Below are positions 21,363 through 30,119 of a stretch of 46,653 bases of DNA, piece by piece. How positions within the stretch are numbered: position 1 is the stretch's first letter; each line of letters opens with the position of its first letter. Source of the stretch: Selenomonadaceae bacterium (GTDB taxonomy: Bacteria; Bacillota; Negativicutes; Selenomonadales; Selenomonadaceae); assembly GCA_022786545.1 (NCBI GenBank), contig JALFXV010000110.1, positions 1 through 46,653 of the forward strand. The letters are read 5' to 3'. The notes under the pieces are model-generated. The model saw only the letters and a list, made by a program, of their open reading frames with translations. It ran no database searches and was not told where the DNA came from. A program made the position numbers and the translations under genes.

Positions 21363-22397
21363 TTACGCCAAAATCTTATTGCACAGCTCCACCAGCTGCC
21401 ACTTATTTGCCAGGTCATGGCTCTCTACGAAAGCCTTGATTGCCCTGACCAGCTCAGGCCCGGTCACAGCAGCCTCGTCACATCCCTGCATCGGAACCTT
21501 ACTGACATATTCCACAGGTTCGAAAGCTCCTGCTGCTTTCACAGCTTCTGCATACAGCTTCAGATATGCCTGCAAAAGCTCCCCGGCACGCCTGTATTTT
21601 GACAGGCCGGCCACAGGCTCATCCTGCAGGGCATAGCCAATCAAGCGGCCTGCCCAGCCTGCCCAGGCCGTCCCCTCGGCAGATTGCAGCAAATCCGCCA
21701 GCTTCGTCCTCTTGATGATAGTAATCGCCGAATACTCCGGCATGATTTCATTCCGCCAGCCCTCCTGCAGCAGCCAGTCGCACATTTCCTGATTCTCCGG
21801 CTTCAGCATGCTCACTGCATGAATCCTGCCCCATCCCTTCAGTTTCTTGGCCAGTGCAAAATAAATCTGGTTGGCATCTTCATAGCTGCCCAGGGCAAAC
21901 AGGCAAAAAAGCGTCAGCTCCTCACAGGCCGCCAGCGTCAGCAAAATCTCCCTCAGCTCCTGGTCAGGCTCCCTGTCCAGAACCTCCAAGAGCGTCAGGC
22001 CAAACTTCACAGACTCTATGTCAGGGCTCTTTAAAAGCAAGGTCATGGCAAACTGCCCCAGCCTGTCCGGTGCCAGCTCCCCGGCATGGCCCCAGGCCCA
22101 CTCCTGCACCTTGTCCATGACAGGCAGCATGACAATCCCCTGGGCAAAATAAGTAATCAGGGCATTTCCCCCGTCCTCAAAGCGCCCGGCTGAAGCCAGC
22201 TTCAATGCCTGCTCCAGCATGGTAATATCCGTATTATGGGCAGGTCCCATATAATACCTGATGGTGCCATCAATGGCACCATCAGCAAACTGCCGCCCGT
22301 CCTGCAGCCTTTCCCGCAGCACGAAGCCCTCCGGCATGGTCCCCTCCGCCGTCATCGCCTCCCTGATGCGATTGTAAATAGATTTCTTTTCCGCCAT
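21363..22397 (-). CDS. Uncharacterised alpha-helical protein, 344 residues
   Basis: A soluble protein rich in Leu and Ala, with repeated helix pairs of about 30-40 residues resembling HEAT-type repeats (for example LGQFAMTLLLKSPDIESVK). It has no signal peptide, membrane segment or catalytic motif that I can see. GGAGAG lies 8 bases upstream. It stands alone between convergent and codirectional neighbours. I do not recognise the family. Confidence 0.8.
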   Translation of the reverse strand: MAEKKSIYNRIREAMTAEGTMPEGFVLRERLQDGRQFADGAIDGTIRYYMGPAHNTDITMLEQALKLASAGRFEDGGNALITYFAQGIVMLPVMDKVQEWAWGHAGELAPDRLGQFAMTLLLKSPDIESVKFGLTLLEVLDREPDQELREILLTLAACEELTLFCLFALGSYEDANQIYFALAKKLKGWGRIHAVSMLKPENQEMCDWLLQEGWRNEIMPEYSAITIIKRTKLADLLQSAEGTAWAGWAGRLIGYALQDEPVAGLSKYRRAGELLQAYLKLYAEAVKAAGAFEPVEYVSKVPMQGCDEAAVTGPELVRAIKAFVESHDLANKWQLVELCNKILA

Positions 22398-22442
22398 TTT
22401 TTACCCTCTCCAATAATTTTTCTCATCATCCATACAAGAACG

Positions 22443-22481
22443 ATATAAGCGGCACAGCCACTATGACTGTACCGCTTATAT
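22443..22481. other. Perfect inverted repeat between permease and helical-protein genes
   Basis: ATATAAGCGG pairs with CCGCTTATAT, with an inner ACAG/CTGT pairing, in the gap 22398-22528. Neither strand has a proper T run. It may be a weak terminator for the permease gene or a protein site. Confidence 0.4.
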
Positions 22482-22528
22482 TATACACTATTGCCTGCCG
22501 CTATACACAATTTTCTATTGTTTATTCT

Positions 22529-23881
22529 CTATTTTCCGTTTTTCATTTTCTTCACCCGATAGCTGACGTACAGAACCAGCAGCCATACAGGCAGTGCCCA
22601 GACAGCCATCTGCATGTCAGGAATCTGGTACATCATGAAAATTACCCCTGCCAGAAAAGCCAGGCAGAAATAATTCAGCCACGGATAAAGCCAGGAGTGA
22701 AAATGGGGTATCGCATGGCCTGTCTGCTGGCAATACTGCCGGAACTTGATGTGGGTAACCGTAATGGAAACCCAGTTGATGACAGCGGAGATGATTACCA
22801 CCGCAAAAAGGTACATAAATACCTGGCTTGGGAACAGGTAATTCATGATGACAATAATAAAGGTAATGCCGGAGGAAATCAGCGTCCCTGCCACCGGCAC
22901 CCCCCGCTTGGAAAGCCTGTGGAGAAGCGCCGGGGCATCCCCCTTGTCGGCCAGTCCGTAGAGCATGCGGGAATTGCTGTAAATCGCGGAATTGTACACG
23001 GAAATTGCCGCTGACAGCACCACCAGGTTGAGGATATGGGCCGCTGCCGGAATCCCCACATTATCAAAAATCTGCACAAAAGGGCTTGCCTCCATGCCCA
23101 CCTGGTTCCAAGGCCACAGGCACATGAGAATAAACATGGTGCCCACATAGAAAATCAGGATACGCCAGATAACCTGATTGATGGCCTGGGGAATGGATTT
23201 GTCAGGATTTTCCGCCTCCCCTGCGGTAATCCCCAGCAGCTCAATGCCGCCAAAGGAAAACATCACCACAACGCATGCCATCATCAGGCCCCACACGCCG
23301 TTAGGCAGATAGCCGCCGTGGGCCCAGAGATTGCTCATGCAGTCAGGGAAACCTGCCGGGTTGGAGAACACCAGAAAGCCGCCAAAAACTATCATGCTCA
23401 GGATAGCCGCCACCTTGATCAGCGCCATCCAGAACTCCGTCTCGCCATAAGCCTTGACATTGAACAAATTGATTGCCGTAATCACCACCAGGCAGATGAG
23501 GGCTGACAGCCACTGGGGCACATCCGGCAGCCAGTAATTCACATAAATCCCCACAGCCGTCAGCTCTGCCATGCTCACCATAATATAGCAGTACCAATAA
23601 TTCCAGCCGGACAAAAAGCCCGGAAAATCGCCCCAATACTTGGTGGCATAGTAGCTGAAGGAGCCGGACACAGGCTCATCCACAGCCATCTCTCCCAGCA
23701 TGCGCATGATAAAGTAAATCACCACGCCGCCAATCAGGTACGCCAGCATCACCGATGGGCCAGTCAGGGAGATAGTTGACGCGGAGCCGTAAAAAAGCCC
23801 CGTACCGATAGCACTGCCCAGCGCCATCATCTGCAGGTGCCTGTTTTTCAGCCCGCGCCTCAGTTCTTTCTTTTCATCCAT
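22529..23881 (-). CDS. Amino-acid permease, APC superfamily (CycA/AnsP/ProY-like)
   Basis: A 450-residue transporter with 12 expected membrane helices. The N-terminal consensus MALGSAIGTGLFYGSA, the later GEMAVDEPVSGSFSYYA, and FSFGGIELLGITAGEAENP are typical of the amino-acid:proton symporters of the AAT subfamily (D-alanine, D-serine, glycine, proline, asparagine or aromatic permeases). The exact substrate is not readable. Start 23881 has GGAGGAA 8 bases upstream, and the longer frame from 23902 has no support. Its upstream region contains the DnaA-box cluster. Confidence 0.9.
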   Translation of the reverse strand: MDEKKELRRGLKNRHLQMMALGSAIGTGLFYGSASTISLTGPSVMLAYLIGGVVIYFIMRMLGEMAVDEPVSGSFSYYATKYWGDFPGFLSGWNYWYCYIMVSMAELTAVGIYVNYWLPDVPQWLSALICLVVITAINLFNVKAYGETEFWMALIKVAAILSMIVFGGFLVFSNPAGFPDCMSNLWAHGGYLPNGVWGLMMACVVVMFSFGGIELLGITAGEAENPDKSIPQAINQVIWRILIFYVGTMFILMCLWPWNQVGMEASPFVQIFDNVGIPAAAHILNLVVLSAAISVYNSAIYSNSRMLYGLADKGDAPALLHRLSKRGVPVAGTLISSGITFIIVIMNYLFPSQVFMYLFAVVIISAVINWVSITVTHIKFRQYCQQTGHAIPHFHSWLYPWLNYFCLAFLAGVIFMMYQIPDMQMAVWALPVWLLVLYVSYRVKKMKNGK

Positions 23882-23939
23882 TAAGATTCCTCCAGTACAC
23901 ACAAAAATATATGCTATTCTTGTGAATTATCTGCATAAC

Positions 23940-24033
23940 TTATCCACAGGCAGCAGCTAATTGTGGATAAAAAAGTGCATAACCTTGTTTTTCCTGCCTT
24001 CGCCTGTGCAAATCCACATTTTTCTGTGGATAA
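23940..24033. promoter_or_regulatory. Cluster of DnaA boxes
   Basis: Three perfect consensus boxes (TTATCCACA at 23940-23948 on plus; its complement TGTGGATAA at 23962-23970 and 24025-24033) and one near match (AAATCCACA, 24010-24018) lie within 94 bases of a 195-base intergenic region. The flanking DNA is AT-rich. No dnaA or dnaN gene is near, so this is probably not oriC. It may be a DnaA-titrating or DnaA-regulated promoter site for the divergent genes. Confidence 0.7.
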
Positions 24034-24066
24034 TTAAAGTTACGATGTTGATAATTATAGCATAGT

Positions 24067-24095
24067 TTGTCTCTTTATCCAACTGCTGGTATAAT
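24067..24095 (+). promoter_or_regulatory. Promoter of the coiled-coil protein gene
   Basis: TTGTCT (24067-24072), a 17-base spacer and TATAAT (24090-24095), about 50 bases upstream of the ATG. The nearest DnaA box is 33 bases upstream of the -35 box. Confidence 0.65.
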
Positions 24096-24148
24096 ATATG
24101 CGGCATAAATACAATATTCATACACTGAAGGGAAAGGAAGGCTTGGCC

Positions 24149-24601
24149 ATGACTGATACTGATACTGATACTACTAATACCGGCACAGATGCCAAAGAAG
24201 CACAGGCCAGCAGCACAAGGCAGCTGATAGAGACGCCCCACGGCGTACAGGAAAGCATCAAGATGGATTTGCTGGAAATGATTCAGGAGGGCACTGACCC
24301 CTTTGAAATCATCTATGCCGTAGCCAGATACCTGGAAACAGCCTCGGCAGAACGGGGCTATGCCCAGCATATCATTGACAACGTCCGCACCATCTACGGC
24401 ACGGCACTGGGAGAAAAAAAGCCCCTGGCCGATGAAATAGCTGCCCTGGAAAGCCGCCGCCAGCGCATCCAGGACTACCTTGACGCCACCAAAAAGGACG
24501 ACACCGTCACCGAAGAGGAACGGGCCCGGCTGAATTTTTCCATCAAGGCCCATGAACGGAAAATTGAGCGGCTGAAATGCCTGTTGCAAGGCAAGTGCTG
24601 A
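24149..24601 (+). CDS. Small acidic/coiled-coil protein of unknown function
   Basis: A 150-residue protein. The N-terminus is a Thr-Asp repeat (TDTDTDTT) from tandem TGATAC hexamers. The middle (IKMDLLEMIQEGTDPFEIIY) is helical, and the C-terminal half (EIAALESRRQRIQDYL through ERKIERLKCLL) is a likely coiled coil. No signal peptide. Start 24149 has AAGGAAGG upstream. Codon use fits the host better than the antisense frame over the same DNA. Family not recognised. Confidence 0.7.
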   Translation: MTDTDTDTTNTGTDAKEAQASSTRQLIETPHGVQESIKMDLLEMIQEGTDPFEIIYAVARYLETASAERGYAQHIIDNVRTIYGTALGEKKPLADEIAALESRRQRIQDYLDATKKDDTVTEEERARLNFSIKAHERKIERLKCLLQGKC

Positions 24602-24650
24602 ATATGAGGAGCTAATCCTAAAAATTGTGCTGAAATAGAGCAACAAAAAA

Positions 24651-24695
24651 ACAGGGCAGGATGGAGAAAGGAACATCTCCCCTGCTCTGTTTTTT
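24651..24695. terminator. Terminator after the coiled-coil protein gene
   Basis: ACAGGGCAGG pairs with CCTGCTCTGT (one wobble), with an inner GGAGA/TCTCC pairing, and TTTTTT follows; an A run on the other side makes it work in both directions. It lies between convergent genes. Confidence 0.85.
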
Positions 24696-24802
24696 ATAGC
24701 AGCCTTCGCTGCCTACATATTGTGCATAACTTCCCGCTGACAGGCACCCGGTATCGCACAGCAGCATGAAACAACATGGTTATATATACTGCACCGGCCT
24801 GC

Positions 24803-26503
24803 TCAAAGCAGCTTTTCAAACTCAGCCGCTGTCATCGGCCTGGCAAAATAGAAGCCCTGCACATACTGGCAGCCGATTTTTTTCAAAAATTCCACCTGTT
24901 CCTTGGTCTCCACGCCCTCTGCAATAGTCTGCATCTTCAGGCTGTGTGCCATCTGCATGATTGCAGCCAGGATATTGCCGCCCTTGGCAGAATGGTCAGA
25001 ACTCTTTAAAAACCCCATGTCCAGCTTCAATATATCTATCTGGATATCCTTCAGCATATTCAAGGATGAATATCCGCTGCCAAAATCGTCCATCAGGATG
25101 ACGAAACCTGCCTCCCGCAGGCGCCTGGTCATGCTGATAATCTGCTCCGGGTCCTCCGTATAGGCGCTCTCCGTAATCTCCAGCTCCAGATACTTGGCCG
25201 GAATACCATACCTGCTTCTCAGGCCTGTCAGGCAATCCACCAGCTTAGAGTCATACAAATCTATGCGGGACACGTTCACCGATATAGGCTTCACATCCCT
25301 GCCCTCATCCAGCCACTTTCTCAGATAGCGGCAGGTCTCCTCCCAGATGAACTTGTCCACCTCATAGACGAAGCCGTTATTTTCAAACACAGGAATAAAA
25401 TCCCCCGGGGAAATAAAGCCGTTATCCCGGCTGTTCCAGCGCACCAGCGCCTCCGCCCCCACGATGGTTTCATCCTCCAGGCTGTACTTTGGCTGCAGGT
25501 AGATGGCAAACTCCTTGTTCTCAATGGCCCTTTCCATGGCATTGATAATCTTCTGCTCCTTGAGCACCTGCTGGCGCATCTCCTCATCGTACTCGCAGTA
25601 CGGATTCTTGAAATTGCCCTTGGCCTTCCAGAGGGCCATATTGGCCCTGTCGCACATGACGCTCACAGGCAGGGACTTGTCATCAATGCGGTACAGCCCG
25701 AAGCTGAGCACAGTGCGGTGGTTCAGGGCAAAGCTATCCGCCATCATCTGCATAATATTTACCATGCGCCGGGAATCCCCCTTGCCAGCCTCATAGCACA
25801 CCACAAAATTGTCAGCATACAGGCGTCCGCTGACACAGAGAGGCAGATTGATTTCCTTCATAAATTTTCCTATATACCTGAGCAGCTTATCACCTGTCGC
25901 CTCGCCAAACAGGTCATTCAGCACCTTGAACCGCTCAATATTTATCCGCAGCAGGTCAAAATTCTTATCAGGATTATCCAGCAGCATTTCCTTGGTCTTG
26001 GCGTAGAAAGTCTGCTTGTTGTATATGCCGGTCAATTCGTCATAGGTACTCAGGTACTCTGCCGCCCTGCCGCCTACATTGCCATCACTCAGCACCCTGA
26101 AGGTACTCTCATGCCGGTAGTCACGGTAAATGTATATGCCGGTTATCACCGGGCAGTCATTCTCGTTGTACCTGAACATGACAGTCATGTTCAGAAAAAC
26201 CAGCATCTTTACCCTGGTACACGTGAGAATCAGCTTGCTTACCACAGAGGCGCCCTCGTCCGTAGGGCTGTACCTGTACTTGCAACGCGTCAGCTCCAGG
26301 GGTGCCAGCCTCTCGTACTGACGGCTCAGGAACTGCCTTACGTTCCAGCTGCCCCGGACATAATTCACATGCAGGTGGCTGTACGCCACCACATCCTCCG
26401 CCAGCAGCATCGCCAGGCCGGAGACATCCCCGTCATTCAGATAATCACTAATCAAATTCTTCGTGAGCAGAATCAGCTCATCCTCGTTTATCGCCACGCC
26501 CAT
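24803..26503 (-). CDS. Cyclic-di-GMP phosphodiesterase: SnoaL-like domain, degenerate GGDEF, active-type EAL
   Basis: A 566-residue cytoplasmic protein. Residues 1-140 resemble a SnoaL/NTF2-like domain; about 155-310 form a GGDEF domain whose signature is degenerate (RLYADNFVV in place of RLGGDEF), so no cyclase activity is expected. The C-terminal EAL domain keeps the metal and catalytic residues: EALVRW, VNVSR, LEITES, MDDFGSGYSS, KLDMGF, AEGVET and QGFYFARP. It should hydrolyse c-di-GMP to pGpG, perhaps tuned by GTP or by a ligand of the N-terminal domain. The ATG at 26503 with GGGGGAT upstream is preferred to the GTG at 26524. Confidence 0.9.
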   Translation of the reverse strand: MGVAINEDELILLTKNLISDYLNDGDVSGLAMLLAEDVVAYSHLHVNYVRGSWNVRQFLSRQYERLAPLELTRCKYRYSPTDEGASVVSKLILTCTRVKMLVFLNMTVMFRYNENDCPVITGIYIYRDYRHESTFRVLSDGNVGGRAAEYLSTYDELTGIYNKQTFYAKTKEMLLDNPDKNFDLLRINIERFKVLNDLFGEATGDKLLRYIGKFMKEINLPLCVSGRLYADNFVVCYEAGKGDSRRMVNIMQMMADSFALNHRTVLSFGLYRIDDKSLPVSVMCDRANMALWKAKGNFKNPYCEYDEEMRQQVLKEQKIINAMERAIENKEFAIYLQPKYSLEDETIVGAEALVRWNSRDNGFISPGDFIPVFENNGFVYEVDKFIWEETCRYLRKWLDEGRDVKPISVNVSRIDLYDSKLVDCLTGLRSRYGIPAKYLELEITESAYTEDPEQIISMTRRLREAGFVILMDDFGSGYSSLNMLKDIQIDILKLDMGFLKSSDHSAKGGNILAAIMQMAHSLKMQTIAEGVETKEQVEFLKKIGCQYVQGFYFARPMTAAEFEKLL

Positions 26504-26618
26504 AACATCCCCCGCAAGCCTCACATACTATTCTACATCTATTGTACGTTATTGACTGCTTTTTTTCAATCCAAATATTTTACTATTTTGAGCACCCCCC
26601 ACACTTTTCATACAATGC

Positions 26619-26673
26619 AAATAAGAAGCGGGGACTAGTAAAGGGCTGTTCTGCCTGTACTATTCCCCGCTTC
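26619..26673 (-). terminator. Terminator of the yabE-like gene
   Basis: A 16-base stem (GAAGCGGGGAATAGTA with its near-perfect complement, one mismatch) with a 17-base loop; TTATTT follows on the minus strand. It separates the gene from the EAL gene. Confidence 0.75.
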
Positions 26674-26701
26674 TTACTGTCTGCCAACAGTTATCCGGTA
26701 T

Positions 26702-27478
26702 TTAATTGAGTATGTATACTTCCACTGAACGGCGGCCAAAGTTGATTGCCTCGCCGTAGCTTTCCATGCACAAATCTATTTTATTTCCTCGGATAGCTCC
26801 GCCTGTATCGGCAGCCACGGCTGTTCCATAGCCCGGAATATACACCCTGGTGCCCAGCGGAATTACATCAGGATCCACTGCCACGATACCACGCCGGGCA
26901 ACAGCTCCTGTGGCGGTAATGCCTGCCCCGTTGCCATCAGTCGGCAGGTAGGCACTCGCCTCCATTGATATGCAGGCTGCATAGGCCATCTCACCATGAT
27001 TGGTGCTGACAGTATTCTCTGCCTTGGGCGGTGCCACCGGAACATCCTTTATCCGGATATTCATACCGGTTACAACAGCTGCATCCAGCCCGTAATTGAC
27101 CTCGTAGCCATTTCCTACATAGCCGTAGGGTTCAAGAATCTCCCCCACAGTCGGCTTGCAGGTTAAAATTGTCTCTCTGCTTCCATTATATTCTATGACG
27201 ACAGGCACAGCACGCTTCACGGTCAAAACCTGATTGCCCTCGTCATCCTCTGAAAATGCGTATTCATCGCCTTCCAGTGCCGCTATTCCTGCCTGGCTGA
27301 GAATATTGGCAGGTACCTTATAAGGTGTATTCAGCTCAAGCTGCTGGCCATCAACCGCTATTGTCACATGCCTGTTGGAAATGAAGCCGGAAAGCATCAT
27401 TGTTCCACACATGATGCCAATGCTGATGGGATACCGGACATCCCGGCTGCATCGGCGGTATAGTTTCTTTAAGGTCAT
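26702..27478 (-). CDS. YabE-like 3D-domain cell-wall protein with DUF348 domain
   Basis: A 258-residue protein with an N-terminal membrane anchor or signal (residues 14-35). It has DUF348-type ubiquitin-like repeats (TIAVDGQQLELNTPY; AVPVVIEYNGSRETIL) and a C-terminal 3D domain with the three-aspartate pattern (IVAVDPDVIPLGTRVYI, ADTGGAIRGNKIDLCM). 3D domains occur in Rpf-like and MltA-like enzymes that cut peptidoglycan glycan strands. Its place after metG and tatD matches B. subtilis metS-yabD-yabE. It lacks the G5 domain of some YabE proteins. It has a consensus promoter at 27509-27537. Confidence 0.85.
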   Translation of the reverse strand: MTLKKLYRRCSRDVRYPISIGIMCGTMMLSGFISNRHVTIAVDGQQLELNTPYKVPANILSQAGIAALEGDEYAFSEDDEGNQVLTVKRAVPVVIEYNGSRETILTCKPTVGEILEPYGYVGNGYEVNYGLDAAVVTGMNIRIKDVPVAPPKAENTVSTNHGEMAYAACISMEASAYLPTDGNGAGITATGAVARRGIVAVDPDVIPLGTRVYIPGYGTAVAADTGGAIRGNKIDLCMESYGEAINFGRRSVEVYILN

Positions 27479-27508
27479 TAAATACCCCCTTATGTAATTA
27501 TGTGTGCT

Positions 27509-27537
27509 ACTATATCATATTTCTGCTCAACTGTCAA
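27509..27537 (-). promoter_or_regulatory. Promoter of the yabE-like gene
   Basis: On the minus strand there is TTGACA (27532-27537), a 17-base spacer and TATAGT (27509-27514), about 30 bases before the ATG. Confidence 0.85.
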
Positions 27538-27600
27538 TTTTCAAAGTGTTTATTCCCCACTTTTGAAGGCATTTAAGCTGATTTATCCGCATTGTAAAAG

Positions 27601-27632
27601 CAGAAATGGCAAGGCGTTTGGGACGCCTCGCC
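27601..27632 (-). terminator. Hairpin after tatD
   Basis: GGCGAGGCGT pairs with ACGCCTTGCC (one wobble), then a weak T-rich run. It lies 38 bases after the tatD stop and probably ends the long housekeeping operon. Confidence 0.5.
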
Positions 27633-27669
27633 ACTTTGAGAAAATTTTGCATATTTTTTGTGTATGTTA

Positions 27670-28482
27670 TCATAACTTGCCATACAATTCCTGGGCATTA
27701 CTGGTGGTCTGCCTGGCAACCTGCTCAAAAGATACCTGCCTGAGCTCCGCCAGCTTTGCCGCCACATGGTACACATAAGCAGGCTCATTGCGCTTGCCCC
27801 GCACAGGCACCGGTGCCATATAGGGACAGTCCGTTTCCACCAGAATCCGCTCCAGGGGCAGCCGCTGCACAATCTCCGGCAGCTTTGCCGCATTTTTGAA
27901 GGTCAGGGGGCCATCCACGCCGATGAACCAGTCAAGCTTCATCAGCTCCCTTGCCATCTCCAGGCTGCCGGAATAGCAGTGCATGACGCCCCTGACATCC
28001 CTAGCTTCCTTTTTGAGGATTGCCAGGGTATCACCGTGGGCTTCCCTGTCATGGACGCAGACAGGCAGGTGCAGCTGCCGTGCCAGATCCAGCTGGCGGA
28101 TAAAAATTTCCCGCTGCAGCTGCCGCTGCTCCTCATCCTTCACCCAGTAATAGTCCAGGCCGATTTCGCCGATGGCCACCACCTTCGCCTCCTGTGCCCA
28201 GGCAGCCAGCAGGTCATCATCCCCCTGGGTCATGGGACGGGCTTCCTCTGGATGGATGCCTACGCCTGTATACACCATGTCGTACTTACCTGCCATAGCC
28301 ACGGAACGGGCGGAGGACTCCAGGGAGTCCCCCATGTTGATGATGGCCGCCAGCCCGGCCTCCTTTGCCCTGGCCAGCATCTCATCCCTGTCCTCATCGA
28401 ACCTGTCCGTGTCTATATGGGCGTGGGTATCTACCAGCAGGGCAGAAAAGCCCCCCTCTTTAGCTATTGCCATATTGCTCAC
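27670..28482 (-). CDS. tatD: TatD-family metal-dependent DNase
   Basis: A 270-residue TIM-barrel hydrolase. Metal ligands are visible in VDTHAHIDTDRFD, the Glu in IGEIGLDYYW, the His in LPVCVHDREAH, the His in VMHCYSG and the Asp in LVETDCPYM. Members are 3'-5' exonucleases or tRNA-editing deacylases. The gene starts with GTG (28482) overlapping the metG stop by four bases; ATG 28473 is an alternative. The pair metG-tatD is a classic Firmicutes arrangement. Confidence 0.93.
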   Translation of the reverse strand: MSNMAIAKEGGFSALLVDTHAHIDTDRFDEDRDEMLARAKEAGLAAIINMGDSLESSARSVAMAGKYDMVYTGVGIHPEEARPMTQGDDDLLAAWAQEAKVVAIGEIGLDYYWVKDEEQRQLQREIFIRQLDLARQLHLPVCVHDREAHGDTLAILKKEARDVRGVMHCYSGSLEMARELMKLDWFIGVDGPLTFKNAAKLPEIVQRLPLERILVETDCPYMAPVPVRGKRNEPAYVYHVAAKLAELRQVSFEQVARQTTSNAQELYGKL

Positions 28483-30035
28483 CGTGCCTTTGCCGTCTCC
28501 ACCTCGATGCGAGGAAACAGCTGCTGCGCCTCACCGATGTGCATGCCAGCCGGGGTGCCGCCCCACTGCTGCATATCAGACAGGCGCAAACCCCACAGGC
28601 TGCCCGGCAGGTTCAGCTGCTGCCACAGCTTTTCGGCAGTAGACGGCATGTACGGCAGAACCATGCCGCTGATGAGGCGCAGTGCCTCCACCAGGTTGTA
28701 CATGACATTGGCCAGTTCCTGCTTCCTGGCTGCATCCTTGGCCAGCGCCCAAGGTGCCGTCTCGTCAATATATTTGTTTGCCCTGCTGATAAATGCCCAG
28801 ACTGCCTTGATAGCGCTGCTGATTTTCATGCTGCTCATGTCCTCATCAAAAGCCTTCACCGCAGACATAGCATCGGCAATCAGGGACTCATCCACCTGGG
28901 ACCGCCCCTCAGGCGCCAGCACCACGCCCGCCTGGAATTTTTTTACCATGCTCAGGGTGCGGTGCAGCAGGTTCCCCAGGTCATTGGCCAGATCGGCATT
29001 GATGCGCTGGATGAGGGCATCCCGGGAGAAATTGCCATCCTGCCCCAGGTTGATTTCACGCAGCAGGAAATAGCGGATGGCATCCGCACCAAACTCCTCA
29101 ATCAGGCCGATAGGGTCCACCACGTTGCCCACGGACTTGGACATCTTGCTGCCATCCACCACCAGCCAGCCGTGGCCGAATACCTGCTTTGGCAGCGGCA
29201 GGTCAAGAGCCATGAGGATGCACGGCCAAATGATGGAGTGGAAGCGGACAATCTCCTTGCCTACCAGATGGATGTTGGCAGGCCAGTATTTATTGAACTT
29301 TTCCTCATCATCCAGATAGCCGATAGGAGTCAGGTAGTTGGACAGGGCATCAAACCACACATAGATAACGTGCTTTTCATCAATCGGCACAGGAATACCC
29401 CAGTCAAAGGAGGTACGGGAAATACACAAATCCTCCATGCCCTGCTTGATGAAGTTAATCATCTCGTTGCGGCGGGAAACCGGCTGGATAAAATCAGGAT
29501 TATCCTCGATGTACTGCAGCAGGCGGTCAGCGTACTTGCTGATCTTGAAGAAATAAGCTTCCTCGGATACTTCCTGCACAGGACGGTGGCAGTCAGGGCA
29601 GCAGCCCTTCTCATCCAGCTGCAGCTCCGTCCAATAGCTCTCGCAAGGGGTGCAGTAGAGGCCGGTATAGGCTCCCTTGTAGATATCACCCTTGTCATAA
29701 ATGCGGCGGAAAATCTCCTGCACTACCTTTTCATGGCGTTTTTCCGTGGTGCGGATAAAATCATCATTGGAAATATTCAGCATCTCCCAGAGGTGCTGAA
29801 AGCCTGCCACAATCGGATCAACATACTCAATCGGGCTGATGCCCTGCTCCTCTGCCTTCTGCTGGATTTTCTGGCCGTGCTCGTCACTGCCGGTCAGGAA
29901 AAATACATCATCCCCTGCCAGGCGGTGGAAACGTGCCACCGAGTCGGCAATAGTGGTGCAGTAAGCATGGCCGATGTGCAACTTGGCACTTGGATAGTAG
30001 ATTGGCGTAGTAATATAGAAACTTTTGTTGCTCAA
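28479..30035 (-). CDS. metG: Methionyl-tRNA synthetase, short form without C-terminal tRNA-binding domain
   Basis: A 518-residue class I synthetase that charges tRNA-Met. It has HIGH as HIGHA near residue 22, the zinc knuckle cysteines CTPC and CPDC around residues 130-150, and KMSKS within SKMSKSVGNV near residue 300. It ends soon after the anticodon-binding helix bundle, so it lacks the EMAP-II/Trbp111-like domain found in many MetRS of about 650 residues. The start is TTG (30035) with AGGAGG 8 bases upstream. Confidence 0.95.
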   Translation of the reverse strand: MSNKSFYITTPIYYPSAKLHIGHAYCTTIADSVARFHRLAGDDVFFLTGSDEHGQKIQQKAEEQGISPIEYVDPIVAGFQHLWEMLNISNDDFIRTTEKRHEKVVQEIFRRIYDKGDIYKGAYTGLYCTPCESYWTELQLDEKGCCPDCHRPVQEVSEEAYFFKISKYADRLLQYIEDNPDFIQPVSRRNEMINFIKQGMEDLCISRTSFDWGIPVPIDEKHVIYVWFDALSNYLTPIGYLDDEEKFNKYWPANIHLVGKEIVRFHSIIWPCILMALDLPLPKQVFGHGWLVVDGSKMSKSVGNVVDPIGLIEEFGADAIRYFLLREINLGQDGNFSRDALIQRINADLANDLGNLLHRTLSMVKKFQAGVVLAPEGRSQVDESLIADAMSAVKAFDEDMSSMKISSAIKAVWAFISRANKYIDETAPWALAKDAARKQELANVMYNLVEALRLISGMVLPYMPSTAEKLWQQLNLPGSLWGLRLSDMQQWGGTPAGMHIGEAQQLFPRIEVETAKAR

Positions 30036-30119
30036 AACTGTTTCCTCCTAAAAATATATTTTATTATATTTGATGTATTTGAAATTAAAATCATGCCGGG
30101 GATAGGTGTGTGCCAGCCA

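Noticed and set aside
23940..24033. Chromosomal origin oriC
   Set aside because: No dnaA, dnaN, gyrB or rpmH nearby and too few boxes; kept only as a DnaA-box cluster.
24150..24172. TGATAC repeats as a phase-variation tract
   Set aside because: The unit is six bases, so slippage would not shift the reading frame.
23957..24676. 239-residue minus-strand frame over the coiled-coil gene
   Set aside because: It runs through the DnaA boxes and the terminator; the plus-strand gene has a promoter, ribosome site and plausible composition.
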